This document shows, in pieces, positions 18,133-29,980 of a DNA stretch of 64,000 nt. The stretch is from assembly GCF_000002875.2 (NCBI RefSeq), contig NC_009408.2, forward strand, positions 286,501 through 350,500, given 5' to 3'. The notes beneath the pieces were generated by a model that saw only the letters and a list, made by a program, of their open reading frames with translations, was not told the origin of the DNA and made no database searches. This DNA comes from Leishmania infantum JPCM5 (taxonomy: Eukaryota; Euglenozoa; Kinetoplastea; Trypanosomatida; Trypanosomatidae). Each line of letters starts with the position of its first letter. Position 1 is the stretch's first letter. A program made the position numbers and the translations under genes.

Positions 18133-20568
18133 ATGATGCGCCACACGGTGGTGCGGCACCACCGCACGGGCAAGGCGCGTGCCTTCATCATGCGCGACCC
18201 GTCGCTGAAGATTCTGAGGGCCGGCAGCGGCTTTCAGCAGCTGAAGCGCATGGGCATGCCGTCCCAGAAGACCCTCGGTTACCGCCAAGTGGATAACTTT
18301 TACGCCAACAACCAGTACCAGCACGCGTGGCCGCTGCTCACCCACGACGATCTCGGTAACAGCGACCAGTCGAACCAGACCAAGAATATTCTCTACTCCA
18401 TGTATATGCCGAAGCGTAACAAGGGTACGGCACCGTGGTTTCGCGGTGCGGACACGTACTCGGTCAAATACTGCGAGCAGGGCCGCTACGAGTACCAGCG
18501 CTACCTCATGATCAATCGCTTCCCTAGCGAGTACAAGAAGCACTTCCTGCGCTTCCTAGGCAACATCCGCGGCTCCAAGTCGAAAGACGCCGTTCCGCAA
18601 GAGGCGCTGCACTGGCTGCTGCGCATGATCGTCGACAACTTCAACCCGCAGCACGTGCATTACATTGCCGCCATGCGGACGCTTCAGGATTCGGGCGAGC
18701 TGGACATGGCTCGCGACGTGTGGAAAATCATGGAGCGCCAGCAGACATGGCCCGACACTGCCACAATCTGCGCCTACCTGGACGTCTGCGTCGAGGCGGG
18801 CGAGAAGACGTGGGCCGTGGAGGCGTGGAATCGCTACTGCACGGAGCTGCGCTTCTTGCAGGCGGGCGAGGTCGATCCGAAGCCTATCACCCGCACCCCG
18901 TTCTCCCTTACTCGCGAGGAGCTGCTGTACCTGCCCAAGTGGAAGAAGCATTTTGACCACGATCCGAACCTGGATGTCCCGGACCTGAACCGCTTCAACC
19001 GCACGCGCGAGGTGTACCTGCGCATGGCCAAGGTGATGCTGGCCAGCGACGACATGAGCATGTTCGAGCACTTCTTTGGCAAGCTCGAGGCAGCCATGCT
19101 GACCACGCCGACGCCGGTGCCGGAGCCGCCCAACCCGCATCTGGTGCGCCGTCCGCGCTGGTCCCCTTATGAGCACCAGAAGTCTCTCCACCACTCGCCC
19201 TGGCGCATGGACAACAACGGCCGCGCCATGGCTCTCGGCCCGTCGCGGACGATGGAGGGTGAGATGCAGAGCCGCTTCTTCAGCAACCCGCAGTTCTTGG
19301 TTCACGCAGTAAAGGAGGCCGTGGCGGTGGTGCTGCAGCGGCACATGGCCATGTTTCCAGAGGCAACGGACGCCCAGACGGCTGCACCAGTCTTCTTCGA
19401 GCAGACGGAGACGGCGCAGGAGACGCTGGCATTCTGCGACGGCCTGGTGCAGCGGATGATGGAGCGCCTCGAAAGCAAGCTCGGCAGCCTTGGCACGTCC
19501 CCTCTGCTGTCCACGCTGTTGTGCGTCCGGCGTGTCGTCGGCAAACAGTCTGGCCGCGCGCTGCTGGAGTACGCTAATCAATTCCTGACCAAAAAGGCGA
19601 CGCTCAACGCAGACGGTCTGCGCGAGTCGCTGACGGCGCCGAACTACTTCCAGATCCTCGCAGCCTACGCGGACGAGAGCGCCTACCACTACAACCCCAA
19701 GACGCGGCAGTACACGTACGCGCCGGGCTTCCGACCAACCGAGACGATGAAGGGACTGAGTGCCACGCTAAAAGAAATTTCGGCGAACCAGCACGTGGCG
19801 TGGTCGGCGGAGATGCACCTGCAGGTGGTGCGCACACTGGTTGGCTGCGGCACAATGAAGGCGAACACGTACTTTGTCGAGAACGTGCTGCGGCAGTTCA
19901 AGTGGGACAGCCGCTTCCTCGAGGCGCTCTACGCGGAGTACCGCCGCCGCGACAGCGTCGACCTTTGGGCGGAGCTGACGAAGAGAGCCCTCGTATGGAC
20001 GGCACGGTACAACGTCATCGCATCGGAGCGGCTGAAGCGGTTGATCGAGGATGACTACGACATCATTCACGTGCAGACGCGCACCTTCCGCGAGCTCGCC
20101 GTCTTCCAGTTCCGCGACGTGGAGGAAAAGCGACACGCCCGCGATGTCGTGAACGAGTTGCCAAACCCGTGGATCGACTATGTCACTCACGCGTTGCCCT
20201 TCCCCGACCGCGATGCTGGATACCCGGATGAATACGGCGACATTGGCCAGTGGCGTGCGCCAGGCGGCCCGGGGTCACCGGTGAAGGGACCGGGCTACTA
20301 CGCACCGCCGATGGAGGGCGAGCACATGCGCGGCTACACGGCCGAGTGGCGTGACTTGAAGAACCCGATGAAGCCGCCCGCCTTCCCGGAGCCGTGGGAG
20401 CGCAAGTACAAGCAGTACGCCCGCGGCCAGCATCCCTCGTACGACATGGTGTACGCAGGTCCGATGCCGGAGATCTTCCCTGGTCGGCGCGACTTCCGAA
20501 AGCCGACTCGCTGGGACTACCACGATGTGGAGAAGCAGGGGAAGCACAAGATCAGCGGGCCCTACTGA
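18133..20568 (+). CDS. PPR-like mitochondrial protein, possible mitoribosome component
   Basis: This encodes 811 residues; two ATGs are adjacent at 18133 and 18136. Residues ~175-237 look like two pentatricopeptide-type helical hairpins (AAMRTLQDSGELDMARDVW, then AYLDVCVEAGEKTWAVEAW). The N-terminus is basic with many His and Arg residues and few acidic ones, consistent with a mitochondrial targeting region. The C-terminal ~120 residues are rich in Pro, Tyr, Trp and Arg, as in many trypanosomatid mitochondrial RNP and ribosomal proteins. Codon use is strongly G/C-ending with little low complexity, unlike the Ser/Ala-rich neighbours, suggesting a well expressed and conserved gene. Assignment to the mitochondrial ribosome or RNA-processing machinery is inference. 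It is otherwise a conserved kinetoplastid protein. Confidence 0.6.
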   Translation: MMRHTVVRHHRTGKARAFIMRDPSLKILRAGSGFQQLKRMGMPSQKTLGYRQVDNFYANNQYQHAWPLLTHDDLGNSDQSNQTKNILYSMYMPKRNKGTAPWFRGADTYSVKYCEQGRYEYQRYLMINRFPSEYKKHFLRFLGNIRGSKSKDAVPQEALHWLLRMIVDNFNPQHVHYIAAMRTLQDSGELDMARDVWKIMERQQTWPDTATICAYLDVCVEAGEKTWAVEAWNRYCTELRFLQAGEVDPKPITRTPFSLTREELLYLPKWKKHFDHDPNLDVPDLNRFNRTREVYLRMAKVMLASDDMSMFEHFFGKLEAAMLTTPTPVPEPPNPHLVRRPRWSPYEHQKSLHHSPWRMDNNGRAMALGPSRTMEGEMQSRFFSNPQFLVHAVKEAVAVVLQRHMAMFPEATDAQTAAPVFFEQTETAQETLAFCDGLVQRMMERLESKLGSLGTSPLLSTLLCVRRVVGKQSGRALLEYANQFLTKKATLNADGLRESLTAPNYFQILAAYADESAYHYNPKTRQYTYAPGFRPTETMKGLSATLKEISANQHVAWSAEMHLQVVRTLVGCGTMKANTYFVENVLRQFKWDSRFLEALYAEYRRRDSVDLWAELTKRALVWTARYNVIASERLKRLIEDDYDIIHVQTRTFRELAVFQFRDVEEKRHARDVVNELPNPWIDYVTHALPFPDRDAGYPDEYGDIGQWRAPGGPGSPVKGPGYYAPPMEGEHMRGYTAEWRDLKNPMKPPAFPEPWERKYKQYARGQHPSYDMVYAGPMPEIFPGRRDFRKPTRWDYHDVEKQGKHKISGPY

Positions 20569-21941
20569 GAAGCCGCAGAGGAGAGAGCCTGCACACCCTG
20601 CGCAACGTTGGAGGGAGGGCACACGGCGGTGGTGGTGGGCAGTGCGTGTCTCTACATCTTCCCCTTCCATATCTTTGCTGTGGCACGGTCGGTCGGCTGT
20701 TTTTTTTTTCTTGTTTGTTTGCGCGGTCCTCCCTTGCTGTGCATCCTCCGCGATACCGGCACTCCTTGAAGATGGCTGGGCAATCACGCGAGTTACTTCG
20801 GTCTCTCCCGCCACCCTCACACACACGCACACATCGCAAACGGCAAGTCGTGATCTTGTGAGGAAAGACTTTGTGCGCCTCTCTGTGCATGTTTGGAATG
20901 GCTAGTGATGCTGACGAGGCGAGGGAGTAGCCATCCTATCCATGATACGGGTGATGCGTATGCTCACGCGAACGGGTCGCGGGGGCGTGCGTGGGCCCGT
21001 GCTCTCTCTCTCGTTGATGTCTTAGCTCTGTGCGTCTTTGAGAAAGGTGAACTGCAAAAGAAAAAGCGAGGAAAAGGATGCGTGTTTGTGTGTGTGTGTG
21101 TGTGGTGCCCCCTCCCCTTCCGGTGCCTGCCGGCACCTGTTGCTCGTTGATGGCCTTGCTGGATCGCTGCGTGTGCATGCTGCCCTCACCCCCCCCTCTC
21201 GCACAATATTAACTTCGCCTGTGATGCGCACCCTGCCTGCGCAGCTTTTGCGGGCTCTTATCCCTTTCGTTGTGCGCCATCTCACCTCCTCCGAGGCATC
21301 CTCACGTCCGGCATGAGAGCCGTGCGTGGTGGTGCGGCGACGAGGCGGGGAGAGACCGGGGAAAGAGTCGGTTGTGGTGTGTTGTGGTGAGGTAATCGTG
21401 AGTGCGACGCGCACTTTCTGCACACAGTCACGCTCTTAAGTAAAGCAGAGAAAAGAGGAAATGCCGAAAAACATCGCGGCCGCAGGAACGCACAGCACAC
21501 GCGCAGATGGAGAAGGCCACAGGTGTAGAGGATCCACGACGGTCGAGTGCTCCATCTTGTATGTGTGTGTACCCTCTCTCTGCAGCTCTCTATTACGCCT
21601 TTCACAGCCGCGTGATGTGACGCGGTCTTCGCCGTAGTCTGTACTTCACGTGCGTCGTGGCACGGCTCCTTGCACGATCAGCCCCACCTCCACCCTTCCG
21701 CCACCTCCGCCGCACTGCTCATCATTTTTTCACAACACGTGCTTCTCTCGCTCGCTTTTCCCTTGTGTCTGCATGCCGGTGCATGTGATCGGTAATGTAT
21801 CACCAACTGAGAACCGACGAGGAACTCAGTGTGGAGATCGACCATAAAGTACCGCGTACCTTTCGTTTCCTTTCGTTGTTGTGCCCCCCCCTACCCCACA
21901 CACTGCGCACATACACAAACTTCACGCACACTCTTAGAGGC
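20569..21941. other. Intergenic spacer
   Basis: About 1.4 kb containing a T-rich run (20701-20710), (TG)n at about 21085-21103, (CA)n near 20818-20832, and a strong pyrimidine tract at 21856-21895. None of the short ORFs shows protein character. The p28 frame stays open back to an ATG at 21795, which is rejected as the start on family-alignment grounds. Confidence 0.5.
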
Positions 21942-22655
21942 ATGACTGCAGCTGCCCCGTCGTCGCTCGTCAAGTACGAGACGCCGGTGCTGCTCTCTGA
22001 GGCGCTGCACAAGAAGTCCCTCGCCTCGAAGCGGCCGGTGGCGAACAATGGCAAGCCGCAGCCACAGTCCGAGGACGTCCTCTTCAGCATTCTGCCCCCC
22101 CGCGAGTTCGAGAAGGGCGGGCAGCGGTGGGTGCAGTACCCCTCCAGCACCCCCGCCACCCGGCTCGATGTGATCCGGCTACAGGAGCAGCTGGACACTT
22201 TGCTGGCAGACCGCCAGGCGCGCGAGACGGGTGTGTGCCCGATTCGCGAAGAGCTCTACGGTCAGGTGTTCGATGAGCTTATTCGGCAAGTCACTATCAG
22301 CTGCGCCGAGCGGGGGCTTCTGCTCCTGCGCGTGCGGGATGAGATTCGCATGACGCTGGATGCCTATCGCTCTCTCTACGAGAGCAGCATCGCCTTCGGT
22401 ATGCGTAAGGCACTGCACGCAGAGCAGGAGCACGTCGAGCTGGAGGCGCGCGTACGAGCGCTGGAGCGGGAAAAGGCAGACCTGCAGCGGCAGGTTGAAG
22501 AGTTGGTAGAGGAGTGCGCGCGAATCGAGCAGGATGAGTCGCAGCGGCATCGGGATGAGCAGAAAAAGCATGATGAGGAGGTTGCCTTCTTCCGCCGCAC
22601 GTACGAGACGCTGACGGCCAACCTGCAGACTGTCGTGAACCCAACCAAGGCGTGA
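21942..22655 (+). CDS. Axonemal inner-arm dynein light chain p28 (DNALI1 type)
   Basis: This encodes 237 residues, close to the family length. It is colinear with animal and algal p28: SLVKYETPVLLS at the start, ILPPREF, SSTPATRLDVIRLQEQLD, RQARETGVCPIREELY, DELIRQVTISCAERGLLLLRVRDEIRMTLDAY, and SSIAFGMRKAL (given here in parts). A coiled coil follows (~150-220, VRALEREKADLQRQVEEL). p28 forms part of single-headed inner dynein arms in the flagellar axoneme, fitting a motile kinetoplastid. The start at 21942 matches the family N-terminus. An in-frame ATG at 21795 would add 49 residues of low-complexity sequence without family support. A CTCTTAG acceptor candidate lies 5 bases before the chosen ATG. 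Confidence 0.96.
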   Translation: MTAAAPSSLVKYETPVLLSEALHKKSLASKRPVANNGKPQPQSEDVLFSILPPREFEKGGQRWVQYPSSTPATRLDVIRLQEQLDTLLADRQARETGVCPIREELYGQVFDELIRQVTISCAERGLLLLRVRDEIRMTLDAYRSLYESSIAFGMRKALHAEQEHVELEARVRALEREKADLQRQVEELVEECARIEQDESQRHRDEQKKHDEEVAFFRRTYETLTANLQTVVNPTKA

Positions 22656-24539
<1,884 letters not shown>

Positions 24540-25883
24540 GCGCGTGCGGATGCTGCGAGAAGTGATTCGTGAGCGATGCACTGGGACTGGTTGGGAGGAG
24601 GGGGAGGGGAAGGGGTGACGTAGGAGAGGCAGAAGCGGGGTGCCCGAAGGGGGATAACGGGACAGTCTGTTCATGTTGCATCTCGCATCGCACAGCTTCC
24701 GTGCATGCAAGGCCAGCTCTCTATATATGGGCGCGCACGCCATTCCTCCTTTCTGCCAGGCCACCACCACCACCACCCCTCCTCTGCTTCCCATCTCTCT
24801 TCTCTCTCATGTACCTGTGGAGGGCTTGTCCTTCCTCTTCGTTGATAGGCGATCAGGGGCTGGTGTGGGCGCTGTGAAAGGAGCGGCATGGCGACGGTGT
24901 TCGGCCTGCGAGACGAAACACCCACTGCGCACACGTAGTGCACGCCACAGCGCACGAAAGGGAGACGTGTCCAGCCTCCGTGTTCTCATGTCCGTGTGCT
25001 AGTGTGAGCGTCTGCCCGTGCGTGTGTATGTGTGTGTTTCTCCAGCCGGCGCACGTGCCATCATCCATCATCCCTACCCTTCTTCTCCCAGAAGCACACC
25101 CTCCCTCCGCCTCTTCTCTTTATTAGCTATATGAAGTATCTGCGTGCGCTGTGTGGCACGCCCCCTCCCCGACTCTCTCTCAGTCACTGCGTACGTCTAT
25201 GCATCCTCCCTAGCGCATACACACGCAGGGCGAGTATGAGGATGGATGGACGGATGACATCCAAACCGAGTGCGAGTGCGTGAAGGAGCCCAGGCAGAAA
25301 AATGTGTGTGCCGATACCTGAACCAAGTCCCCTCAGCATCATCAATCAAGTCGTGAGCATCAGCGGCTATCGAGCACCTCTTCCTTCTTTCTAGCTTTAC
25401 TCGGCCTCACCTCATTTCTTCGCCGCTGTGCAGCGGAAGCACGCCACGGACGCATGCATGAGGGGCGAGTAGCAGGGGAGGTACAATGACCTCGAGCACT
25501 TCTGGCCAGGTCGTATTTCACCACCGGACCCCCCCCGCCCGTCTGCGGTTGGGTCTCCACTCGGTGTGCGCCTGTGCCTGTGCGTACATGTTAGAAAATA
25601 CGCCAAATGCACGCAGGCGAAAGAACGCGACGAGCATCGAAGAAGGACAGCAGAGGACTGCGCACCTGGATGCCGGCGCTACCATCATCAGGAGCAGCAG
25701 CAGCAGCAGCGCTCCGCATGTGTTCGCATCCCCGCCCCTTTTCTTGTGTCTTCCCCTCCCTCCTCTCTCAAGCAAACAACGTCCAACAAGCGTACTCGTA
25801 ACGCTTCTCCAGCACACAGCGAGACACGCGTACACACAAGCATCGCCTCAACTCGCCTATTACCGGTAGGGGCCAGCCTCAGC
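24540..25883. other. Intergenic spacer
   Basis: About 1.3 kb. It contains a G-rich stretch right after the isomerase stop (24592-24618), CACCAC repeats (24763-24777), a TG/CG-alternating stretch (about 25009-25040), and a pyrimidine tract at 25735-25770 (CCCTTTTCTTGTGTC onward) with AG following. No small gene is supported. Confidence 0.5.
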
Positions 25884-26918
25884 ATGCGAGCTGCACCGAC
25901 TCGCCTGGCTCCGAGCACGGCGGTGCCACTTTGCGGTTCTCACTGTGGATCACGAGCTTACCATTTTGCCGCAGCCGGCGCGGCTGGATGGCGTCGGCGC
26001 CGCCGCTTGGCTGGTGTGTCTGTGACAACGACGCACACCGTCGCCCCCGCCGTCTCTGCCTTGCCATTCTCACTCTACACAGCCCGGCGCACATACTACT
26101 GGCCATACCCGGAGAACCTGGTGCCGGAAGGAGCGACCGCGTCTCCGTTCCAGTCCAGTCCTGTGCCGAGTGTGCGAGAGCGCATCATCCGGGAGTACGC
26201 GCTCGGACCGCTTTTCGGCAGTCGCACGCCGTGCTGTGTGCTCGGATTCGCCGACACAGCCAGAGATGTCGTGGCGTGCAAACGCGACGTGCGTCGGTGG
26301 GTTGCACGGGCACTGGGAAAGTCGGAGGCGGATGTGGAGCTTGGCTCTCTCGTGCAAGCCAAAGAAATGCTGCTCCACCGTAGCGGCACCGATGAGTCGC
26401 CACGGCTTGGCGACGGGCCCGGGAGCCGGCCCGATGCAGAGCGGCGTCGTGTGACGCGATACGCACGCCTTCCTGTGCAAGCGCGCACGCTCTTGGAGGT
26501 GTACCTGCCAGGGGAAGAGCACGGCGAGGTCGACGCCGCGGCAGACGCGGACGCAGTCATCCTCGCTCACGGCTACTTTCTACAGGAACAACTTCACCGG
26601 CACATGACCACGACAGCGTCCTCTGGGACAGACCCCACCGTCCTGAGCGACAGCGAGGGCAGCCAGCGTGAAAAGCCGGTCCGCAAGCTGCAGTCGCACT
26701 GTCAGGGGTACAGCGAAAGAAATGACGAGGCAGATGTGGAGTCGAGCGTGGCTGCCCTGCACGATGTGTGCGGCGTCATCTACTGCGAGGTGCCGGTGCT
26801 AGATGAGAGCGACTTCGTCTTCGACCAGCTGTGTGGCAAGGAGGTGGATGACGAGACGACGGAGCGGGTGACGGACCGCTGGACGCGGCGCGTGATGCAA
26901 CAGCAGGCGCAGTTGTAG
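25884..26918 (+). CDS. Hypothetical protein, probably mitochondrial
   Basis: This encodes 344 residues from the first ATG of the frame; the frame is open further upstream only through GTG. I do not recognise a family. The first ~65 residues are Ala/Arg-rich with almost no acidic residues (GWRRRRRLAG), typical of a mitochondrial presequence. A more conserved-looking core follows from about residue 72 (TYYWPYPENLVPEG) through PLFGSRTPCCVLGFADTAR and a charged helical stretch. The C-terminal part is acidic (DESDFVFDQLCGKEVDDETTE, in parts) and has no membrane segment. Codon use resembles that of its neighbours. It could be a kinetoplastid-specific mitochondrial subunit, but this is inference from composition only. 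Confidence 0.7.
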   Translation: MRAAPTRLAPSTAVPLCGSHCGSRAYHFAAAGAAGWRRRRRLAGVSVTTTHTVAPAVSALPFSLYTARRTYYWPYPENLVPEGATASPFQSSPVPSVRERIIREYALGPLFGSRTPCCVLGFADTARDVVACKRDVRRWVARALGKSEADVELGSLVQAKEMLLHRSGTDESPRLGDGPGSRPDAERRRVTRYARLPVQARTLLEVYLPGEEHGEVDAAADADAVILAHGYFLQEQLHRHMTTTASSGTDPTVLSDSEGSQREKPVRKLQSHCQGYSERNDEADVESSVAALHDVCGVIYCEVPVLDESDFVFDQLCGKEVDDETTERVTDRWTRRVMQQQAQL

Positions 26919-27546
26919 GCTCCGTCAACATTAGCTTGCATGCTGACTCGCTTCGTCTGCGCTTGTGTAGGTATATATATATATGTTGTGTGTGTGTGTG
27001 TATGTGGGTGGGTGTGGGTGTGGGAGAGTGAGAGTATGTACGCGAAGAGAAGGCATACGCGCACGCACACACACACACACAGCTGGTTGTCTAAGCGGGC
27101 GGCTCAGCACAGAAACGTGAGGGTGACGCTCTTGAATAGGGTCGGATTGTGCGTTGCTGCACGTCAGGCAGCGGAGGAGTTGAAAAGCAGAGCCGCAGCT
27201 CGTCGTGCGGCAGAGCGCTCTGACGTGGAAGAAAAGCGGAAGGACGAGAATCTTTGGGAGGGAGGGGGAGGGGGACAACGAATGCAGTGAAGCTCCTCTT
27301 CCTGTCACAGCACCTACTCACACGGACAGCAGCTGAGGCGGAGGGGGGTGGCCCTATGTGCTTCTCCACGTGCTCACACATCTCGCATCTCTCTCAAGTC
27401 CCCCATCTCTCTTGCTTGCCCACTCGCTTTAGAAGGTGCGCCGTTCTTCTCCCCCCCCACCACCACCACACACCCACCCATCTTCCACTATCACACTTGA
27501 CTTCCTCATCTCCTTACACACGCACCGCCGGCCTCCATCATCGAAA
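26919..27546. other. Intergenic spacer with TA/TG repeat
   Basis: About 0.6 kb holding a composite (TA)n-(TG)n microsatellite at 26971-27002, a (CA)n at about 27064-27080, and a pyrimidine tract upstream of the p24 gene. No gene is seen. Confidence 0.55.
26971..27002. repeat. Composite (TA)n(TG)n microsatellite
   Basis: Seven TA units followed by TTG and seven TG units in the 3' UTR of the preceding gene. It is likely length-variable between strains. Confidence 0.9.
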
Positions 27547-28230
27547 ATGCCTCGGCCGGCGTGCCTGTGCGTCTTGATCGCGCTTGTGCTTGTGAACATC
27601 CTCGCCGGTGGCTGCAGCACCGGCGCGCAGGCGTTTAGGTTCAGCGTAGTACCGGGGAAGGTGAAATGCTTCACGAGTGAGCAGCCGGAGGGTGGTCGCT
27701 ACGAGCTGCGGTATCGCATGATGCGCAGCCTCACACCCTTTGTCTCCGTCGCAGTCACGTCGCGCGGCGGCCGCGTGCTGATGGAGCACGAGCTCGCGAA
27801 GCCGGACGCGAAGGAGATCGTCTCTGTGGGCAAAGACAGCCTCATCTCCATTTGCTTTCACACGTCCGAGAAGGCGGCGAAAGCGGCGGTCTCCACGAAT
27901 GTGACGCTCGACATCGTTGATGCCGAGGATGCCGAGCTGACGCGCATGAAGAAGCAGAGCTACAGCACGAGCAGCCCAATCACGCTTGGTGCCGGCAAGG
28001 GTAGCGGATCTATGCAGCAGATGCAGTACATCTACGAAACATTTGCCTCCATGCGCATGTGCTTCGTCTCCCTCACCCGCGCCGATGAGGACATCCGCTA
28101 CTCGCTCATGGAGGCAGAGCGCCTCTCGTGGATACCTGTCTACATCTTCTTAGGCCTCGGCGTCCTCATGATACTCGGCACCTTCGTCCGCCTGCAAATG
28201 TTCATGCATAAAATGAAGATACTGGGGTGA
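27547..28230 (+). CDS. p24/emp24/GOLD-family cargo receptor
   Basis: This encodes 227 residues. A signal peptide covers ~1-28 (CLCVLIALVLVNILAGG). A GOLD-type luminal domain follows, with the paired cysteines in VKCFTSE and ISICFHT, then a helical stalk, one transmembrane segment (~195-218, WIPVYIFLGLGVLMILGTFV) and a short cytosolic tail ending HKMKILG. p24 proteins cycle between ER and Golgi in COPII/COPI vesicles and select cargo, including GPI-anchored proteins, which dominate the trypanosomatid surface. Length and layout are typical. The tail lacks the usual double-Phe and the KKxx retrieval signal, so it may work only as a heteromer with other p24 members. The GTG-opened extension upstream is poly-Pro/His and is rejected. 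Confidence 0.93.
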   Translation: MPRPACLCVLIALVLVNILAGGCSTGAQAFRFSVVPGKVKCFTSEQPEGGRYELRYRMMRSLTPFVSVAVTSRGGRVLMEHELAKPDAKEIVSVGKDSLISICFHTSEKAAKAAVSTNVTLDIVDAEDAELTRMKKQSYSTSSPITLGAGKGSGSMQQMQYIYETFASMRMCFVSLTRADEDIRYSLMEAERLSWIPVYIFLGLGVLMILGTFVRLQMFMHKMKILG

Positions 28231-29401
28231 GGTGCTCCATCGCGCCAAGGGGAGATGGCACGCAGTGCGCACACGGCTGATGATGCGGCATCTCCTGTAT
28301 TCGTGTCGCTGTTGCCCTTTTCGTTTGTTTGTTTTCCGCTTCTGTGCAGTCTTCTAGCCAAGAGCACGCGCGCGCGTCACGCTAACAGCTCGCGCTTGCC
28401 TCTCCTCGTGCACCTCTCTCCGCAGGCGAGAATAGTTCGGGCGCTTGTGTGCGTGTCGACGACTTGCTCTTGGCAAATATTCCTTCCTGGTTCAGCCCCA
28501 CATCCCGTGTGCCTTGTCTCTCCTCTCCCCCTTCGTTTGTGTGTCCGCTCGGGTGCGGCGACACTGAAGCGCCGCCGGTGCAATGCGCGCAGCGTGAGCG
28601 TGTTGCGTGTGTGGGAGGGAAGTGTATGTCGTGGGAGAAATCTGCTGGCCCTTATCTCCCCAACGGTTGCTCCCCGAGCGTGTGCTACCCTCTCCTTTCC
28701 GCTTTCATTTTATCATATCAGCATACACGCGCACATATATATATATGTATGTGTGTGTACATGGCCCTGCACATGCACGGCCATGGTCGTCATCCTCATT
28801 GCCCTTGCCGCTGCCGCTTAGTCAAGTACCCGCCACAGAGCACCTCTCGCCTACAAGCTTCACGCACACGCACACACACACACACACACACAGGCGCGTG
28901 AATCTCCGTGGGCGTGTCGGTGCACGCAGCTGTCATAGCGCGGTGTTGATGAAAGGGTCATGGAAAGCACGCGTCCACGGGTGTTCCTCCCCTGGACACC
29001 CCCTCTTCGCTGCGGAGAGCCTTCAGCTCCAGGAAGTGGAGAGCTCTTCCCTTTTACCTGCCCCAATCTCCACCCTCTTTTTGAAATGTCTCGATGGCCG
29101 CTGTCCTTCGCCTTCTGGCAGAAACCCTCTACCTTCCGACACACACGCGCCCACTCATGTCTCTCTCTCTCCTTCCTCGCTCGCTCGGGCACTGCCACAT
29201 CTGAGCCAGCAGCACACACGCGCGCGCAGAACTCATCGTCCCTGCACCAACATTACCGTACAAAAAGTCGTGGGCTCCCTCCCGTGGACCTGTACATCAT
29301 CGTCATTAGAGAACGCCCGTTTCCACCCACCGCCTCTCTCTCCCCCCACTACGCACACACACCGCCTTCGTAGCTGCAGCGTCACCTCCCACAACAGAAG
29401 G
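28231..29401. other. Intergenic spacer with CA and TA repeats
   Basis: About 1.2 kb with a TA-rich run (28734-28748), a (CA)n tract (28866-28892), and C/T-rich sequence up to the next gene (29327-29350). The frame of the downstream gene is open back to 28607, but across this stretch it encodes only His-Thr and Pro runs and contains an isolated Met; it is considered non-coding. Confidence 0.5.
28866..28892. repeat. (CA)n microsatellite
   Basis: Thirteen consecutive CA units in the spacer upstream of the small receptor-tail gene. Confidence 0.9.
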
Positions 29402-29755
29402 ATGAACGGGTGGTTGATTGCGTTGATCGTGATGGGGTGCCTCAGCACGCTCTACTTAGCCATTGGCATCGCCGTCCGCTACCACAGCGGTCTGCACCAC
29501 TGCCCAGAGGTGCTGCCCAACTACCGCTTCTGGTGCAGCATCCTGAACGTTTTCTTGCGCGTGGCAACATGCGGTCGCTGTCGCGTTTCGATTGACCGCA
29601 GCAACCGTGCAAGCGGCATCTTTGTGCTGCCAAGTCGCCCCGGCGCCGCGGCGTCTCCGCGGAGGGTGCAGTTCGAGCTATTAGCCAGCGACGCCGATGA
29701 CGACTACGACATCAATCGTGCCATGCAGCCGGCGGAGGTAGTGGTGAAGTACTGA
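29402..29755 (+). CDS. Small membrane protein resembling a mannose-6-phosphate-receptor/ATG27 tail
   Basis: This encodes only 117 residues. Residues 4-26 form a hydrophobic segment (WLIALIVMGCLSTLYLAIGIAV). It is followed by a short loop, HCPEVLPNYRFWCSI. The combination TM - Tyr-Leu-x-x-Gly - ~15 residues - PNxxFW is the membrane-proximal signature of mannose-6-phosphate-receptor-like, MRL1 and ATG27 proteins. The luminal MRH domain of those proteins is absent. The C-terminal tail contains an acidic cluster, SDADDDYD, of the kind used as a trafficking signal, and a Cys pair (CGRCR) near the membrane. With the p24 gene next door it may act in the secretory or endosomal system; that is inference. 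The start is the only ATG giving the TM at the N-terminus. Confidence 0.7.
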   Translation: MNGWLIALIVMGCLSTLYLAIGIAVRYHSGLHHCPEVLPNYRFWCSILNVFLRVATCGRCRVSIDRSNRASGIFVLPSRPGAAASPRRVQFELLASDADDDYDINRAMQPAEVVVKY

Positions 29756-29948
29756 GGGGCTGCATGGACAAGGGCACACGCGCTTTATTCAATGTGACGT
29801 GAAGGGCGGAAGAAGTGAACCAGAGACCAACACGTGTAGCCAGAGAGAATGGGGTGTCGGTGACCATCAGGAGGAGGAGGAGAGGGCGGGCTTCCTTCCT
29901 CCACCCCGCCTTGATGGTTTAGGGGGGTGTACACTCTCTCTCTCTCTC

Positions 29949-29980
<32 letters not shown>

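Noticed and set aside
18556..19689. 377-codon antisense ORF opposite the PPR-like gene
   Set aside because: A shadow ORF caused by GC-rich third positions; composition is His/Arg/Leu-rich and all other evidence puts coding on the plus strand.
21795..21941. 49-codon N-terminal extension of dynein light chain p28
   Set aside because: The p28 family begins at the chosen Met; the extension spans the pyrimidine tract and has no similarity to the family.
28607..29401. 265-codon upstream extension of the small receptor-tail protein
   Set aside because: Opens with GTG, is composed of CA-repeat-encoded His-Thr runs and Pro/Ser sequence, and contains only one stray Met; no luminal domain is recognisable.
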